Shown: positions 62,401 through 64,000 of the stretch, in pieces
How positions within the stretch are numbered: position 1 is the first letter of the stretch
Layout of the letters: every line of letters starts with the position of its first letter
Assembly: GCA_038496445.1 (NCBI GenBank)
Contig: JALMLS010000326.1
Span: 1-64,000, forward strand
From: Trichosphaerium sp. ATCC 40318
Taxonomy: Eukaryota > Discosea > Flabellinia > Trichosidae
Direction of reading: 5' to 3'
DNA length: 64,000 bases
Notes under the pieces: generated by a model
Told to the model about the DNA's origin: nothing
Database searches by the model: none
Seen by the model: the letters and a program-made list of their open reading frames with translations, nothing else
Program-made: the position numbers and the translations under genes

Positions 62401-64000
62401 TTGTTTTGAAGCTTGCTTGAGGACTTATTCTTTTATGTAGTTCTAAAAACGTCTTTTCTCTTCTGAGATACCCATTTTTGCTTACCCCTGTCGCTAAAAC
62501 GGAGATTCTACGGTACGACGCCGCAGAACAAATGAAACTCCAAATACAAGTACGGAAATAAACAACCTCACTTACACGTGCTTAAAATTGTGATTGCTAG
62601 AACACTATACATGATGCTATTCGCTCAGGATTTGTTCAGAATCCTTTCCTAGTATTTTCCGTGCGAAGGGATCATATTATTCAAGACACACTCAACATGG
62701 TACGCATACTAAAGTCACCTACCTTGAATTGTATTGATATCCTGTTAGTTGGCATCTCTTGGACCAAATGATCTAAAAAAACAACTTAAAGTTAGTTTCA
62801 CTGGAGAAGAAGGAGTAGACGAAGGTGGACTTGCAAAAGAGTTTTTCCAGCTCGTCACACAACAACTTTTTGACCCAAAGTTTGGTATGCTATTGTCTTG
62901 ATTTCTTATTCTTATCCTCTCTCAGGAATGTTCATCGACATCAAAGAAACACAACGCCAATGGTACGAAGTTATAGCATCAACACCACGTTTCGAAGCCA
63001 TTTTTTTTACTAATTGTGGTTGTAGGATAAACGCGAACTCTTTGGAAACAGATGTTGAGTTTAGACTGATTGGGATGGTTATTGGTCTTGCTATATACAA
63101 TGGTGTCATTATAAACGTTAATTTCCCACTTGCTATTTACAAGAAACTTCTTAATATACCATTGAAATTCCAAGATTTGCTTGCAACCTTTCCGGTACTG
63201 ATTTTTCTCTGATTTGCTTTTTTTGTTAACTGTTTCGATCTTAGGTAATTGGTAATAGTCTTAAGAAACTTTTGGAATACCCTGGGGACGATGTGGAAGA
63301 TGTGTTCGGCATTGACTTCTGGTATGTTTTTTTCTTTCAAAAAAAAAATTGTTCACGTGTTTTTTTTCTTCTTTAGTGCAGAGTACACAGGTCTCTTTGG
63401 AGAATCCGGATTTTACGAATTAAAACCAAATGGTAAAGAAATACCAGTCACTAATGCAAACCGTCAAGGTACGATTATTGACTGAGTTTTGTAAAGAGCT
63501 AATTTCTTGTTTTTTTCTTAGAATTTGTTGATCTGTACACAAAGTGGCTTCTTAATGACCACATCAACAAACAATTCACCGCCTTTGCGCAAGGATTCAC
63601 ACAAGTTGTTGGTGGAGAGCCTTTTAACGTGAGTTACAAAAAGAAGTTGCAGGTCACAGAATAATTAATCACTAGATGTTCCGACCTGAAGAATTAGATT
63701 TGTGCGTTTGTGGAGATCGCACCGCCGAGATTGATGTTAACGAAATGGAAAGATGTGCCAAGTATGACGTACGCCAATGATCTCACCTAATAGAAACAAT
63801 ATGAATTCTGTAAATAGGGAGGATACAGTAAAAGTAGCAGCGCCATTAAGATGTTTTGGGAGATTCTACGAAATTTTTCACCAGCAGAGTTAAGAAACTT
63901 TTTGCTATTCACCACTGGCTCTGATAGGTAATGGCTCTCTATTTTAAATAGTAACGTATTACTAACTCATCAAATAGAATTCCTATCATGGGTATATCAT
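59425..64000 (+). CDS. HERC-type E3 ubiquitin ligase (RCC1 repeats + HECT), 3' end outside window
   Basis: The start at 59425 reads [23 protein letters not shown]1 blades follow: [67 protein letters not shown] and [12 protein letters not shown], giving one seven-bladed propeller. A helical middle region (61400-62600) separates it from the HECT domain. That domain contains [20 protein letters not shown] near 62800, [15 protein letters not shown] near 63680 and [15 protein letters not shown] at the right edge. The layout matches small HERC proteins such as HERC4. The catalytic Cys lies beyond 64000 and cannot be checked. Introns are very short (30-60 nt). Confidence 0.8.

Overview
The window is nuclear DNA of a unicellular eukaryote. 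Every recognisable gene is cut by several short spliceosomal introns, mostly about 25 to 120 nt. Donors are often GTACGT or GTATG, and some introns carry a TACTAAC-like branch point. Genes are packed on both strands, and their products are typical of complex protists (formin with FH1/FH2 and a DAD-like tail, HERC-type E3, UTP20, GPR180-like GOST protein, PB1-UBA receptor-like protein, KAT14-like factor). This fits an amoebozoan or another unicellular relative of opisthokonts, but the species cannot be fixed from the sequence. Exon boundaries were read by eye; gene ends are firmer than individual splice sites.

Region 1 (1-12.8 kb) is a large inverted repeat. The left arm (from the window edge to 2928) and the right arm (9869-12802) are near-identical reverse complements around a spacer of about 6.9 kb. 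Each arm carries a PEBP-family gene and the 5' part of a large helical protein gene (possibly Urb2/Npa2-like). Only the right arm continues into the rest of that large gene. The left copies carry 1-nt indels that break both genes. The left arm ends inside an intron and abuts a truncated copy of a small element with CAGTGGTGGAATC termini. The spacer also holds a second and third copy of that element, a tRNA-like relic, minisatellite repeats and two tail-to-tail LINE 3' ends.

Region 2 (13-33.9 kb) holds a PH-domain protein with an acidic Ser-rich tail, a probable IPT/Rel-type DNA-binding protein, a modular protein ending in a complete restriction-endonuclease-like domain, a KAT14-like winged-helix protein, a Cys-rich protein, a Kelch protein, an unrecognised multi-exon gene, a PB1-UBA protein and a ZIP transporter.

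Region 3 (34-51.7 kb) holds a formin, a GPR180/TMEM145-like membrane protein, the 9.6-kb UTP20 gene and an atypical Rho GTPase whose switch residues are replaced although its CaaX box is kept.

Region 4 (51.7-64 kb) holds two decayed LRR-gene relics flanking a secreted HExxH metalloprotease, an F-box-like/propeller protein, a second modular protein related to the nuclease gene but lacking the nuclease, a DHHC palmitoyltransferase, and a HERC-type RCC1-HECT ligase that runs off the right edge.

The genes do not form one pathway. Two themes recur: ribosome biogenesis (UTP20, possibly the Urb2-like protein) and cytoskeleton/signalling (formin, Rho-like protein, PH protein). The most unusual items are the palindrome, the two-locus module/nuclease family and the switch-altered Rho protein.
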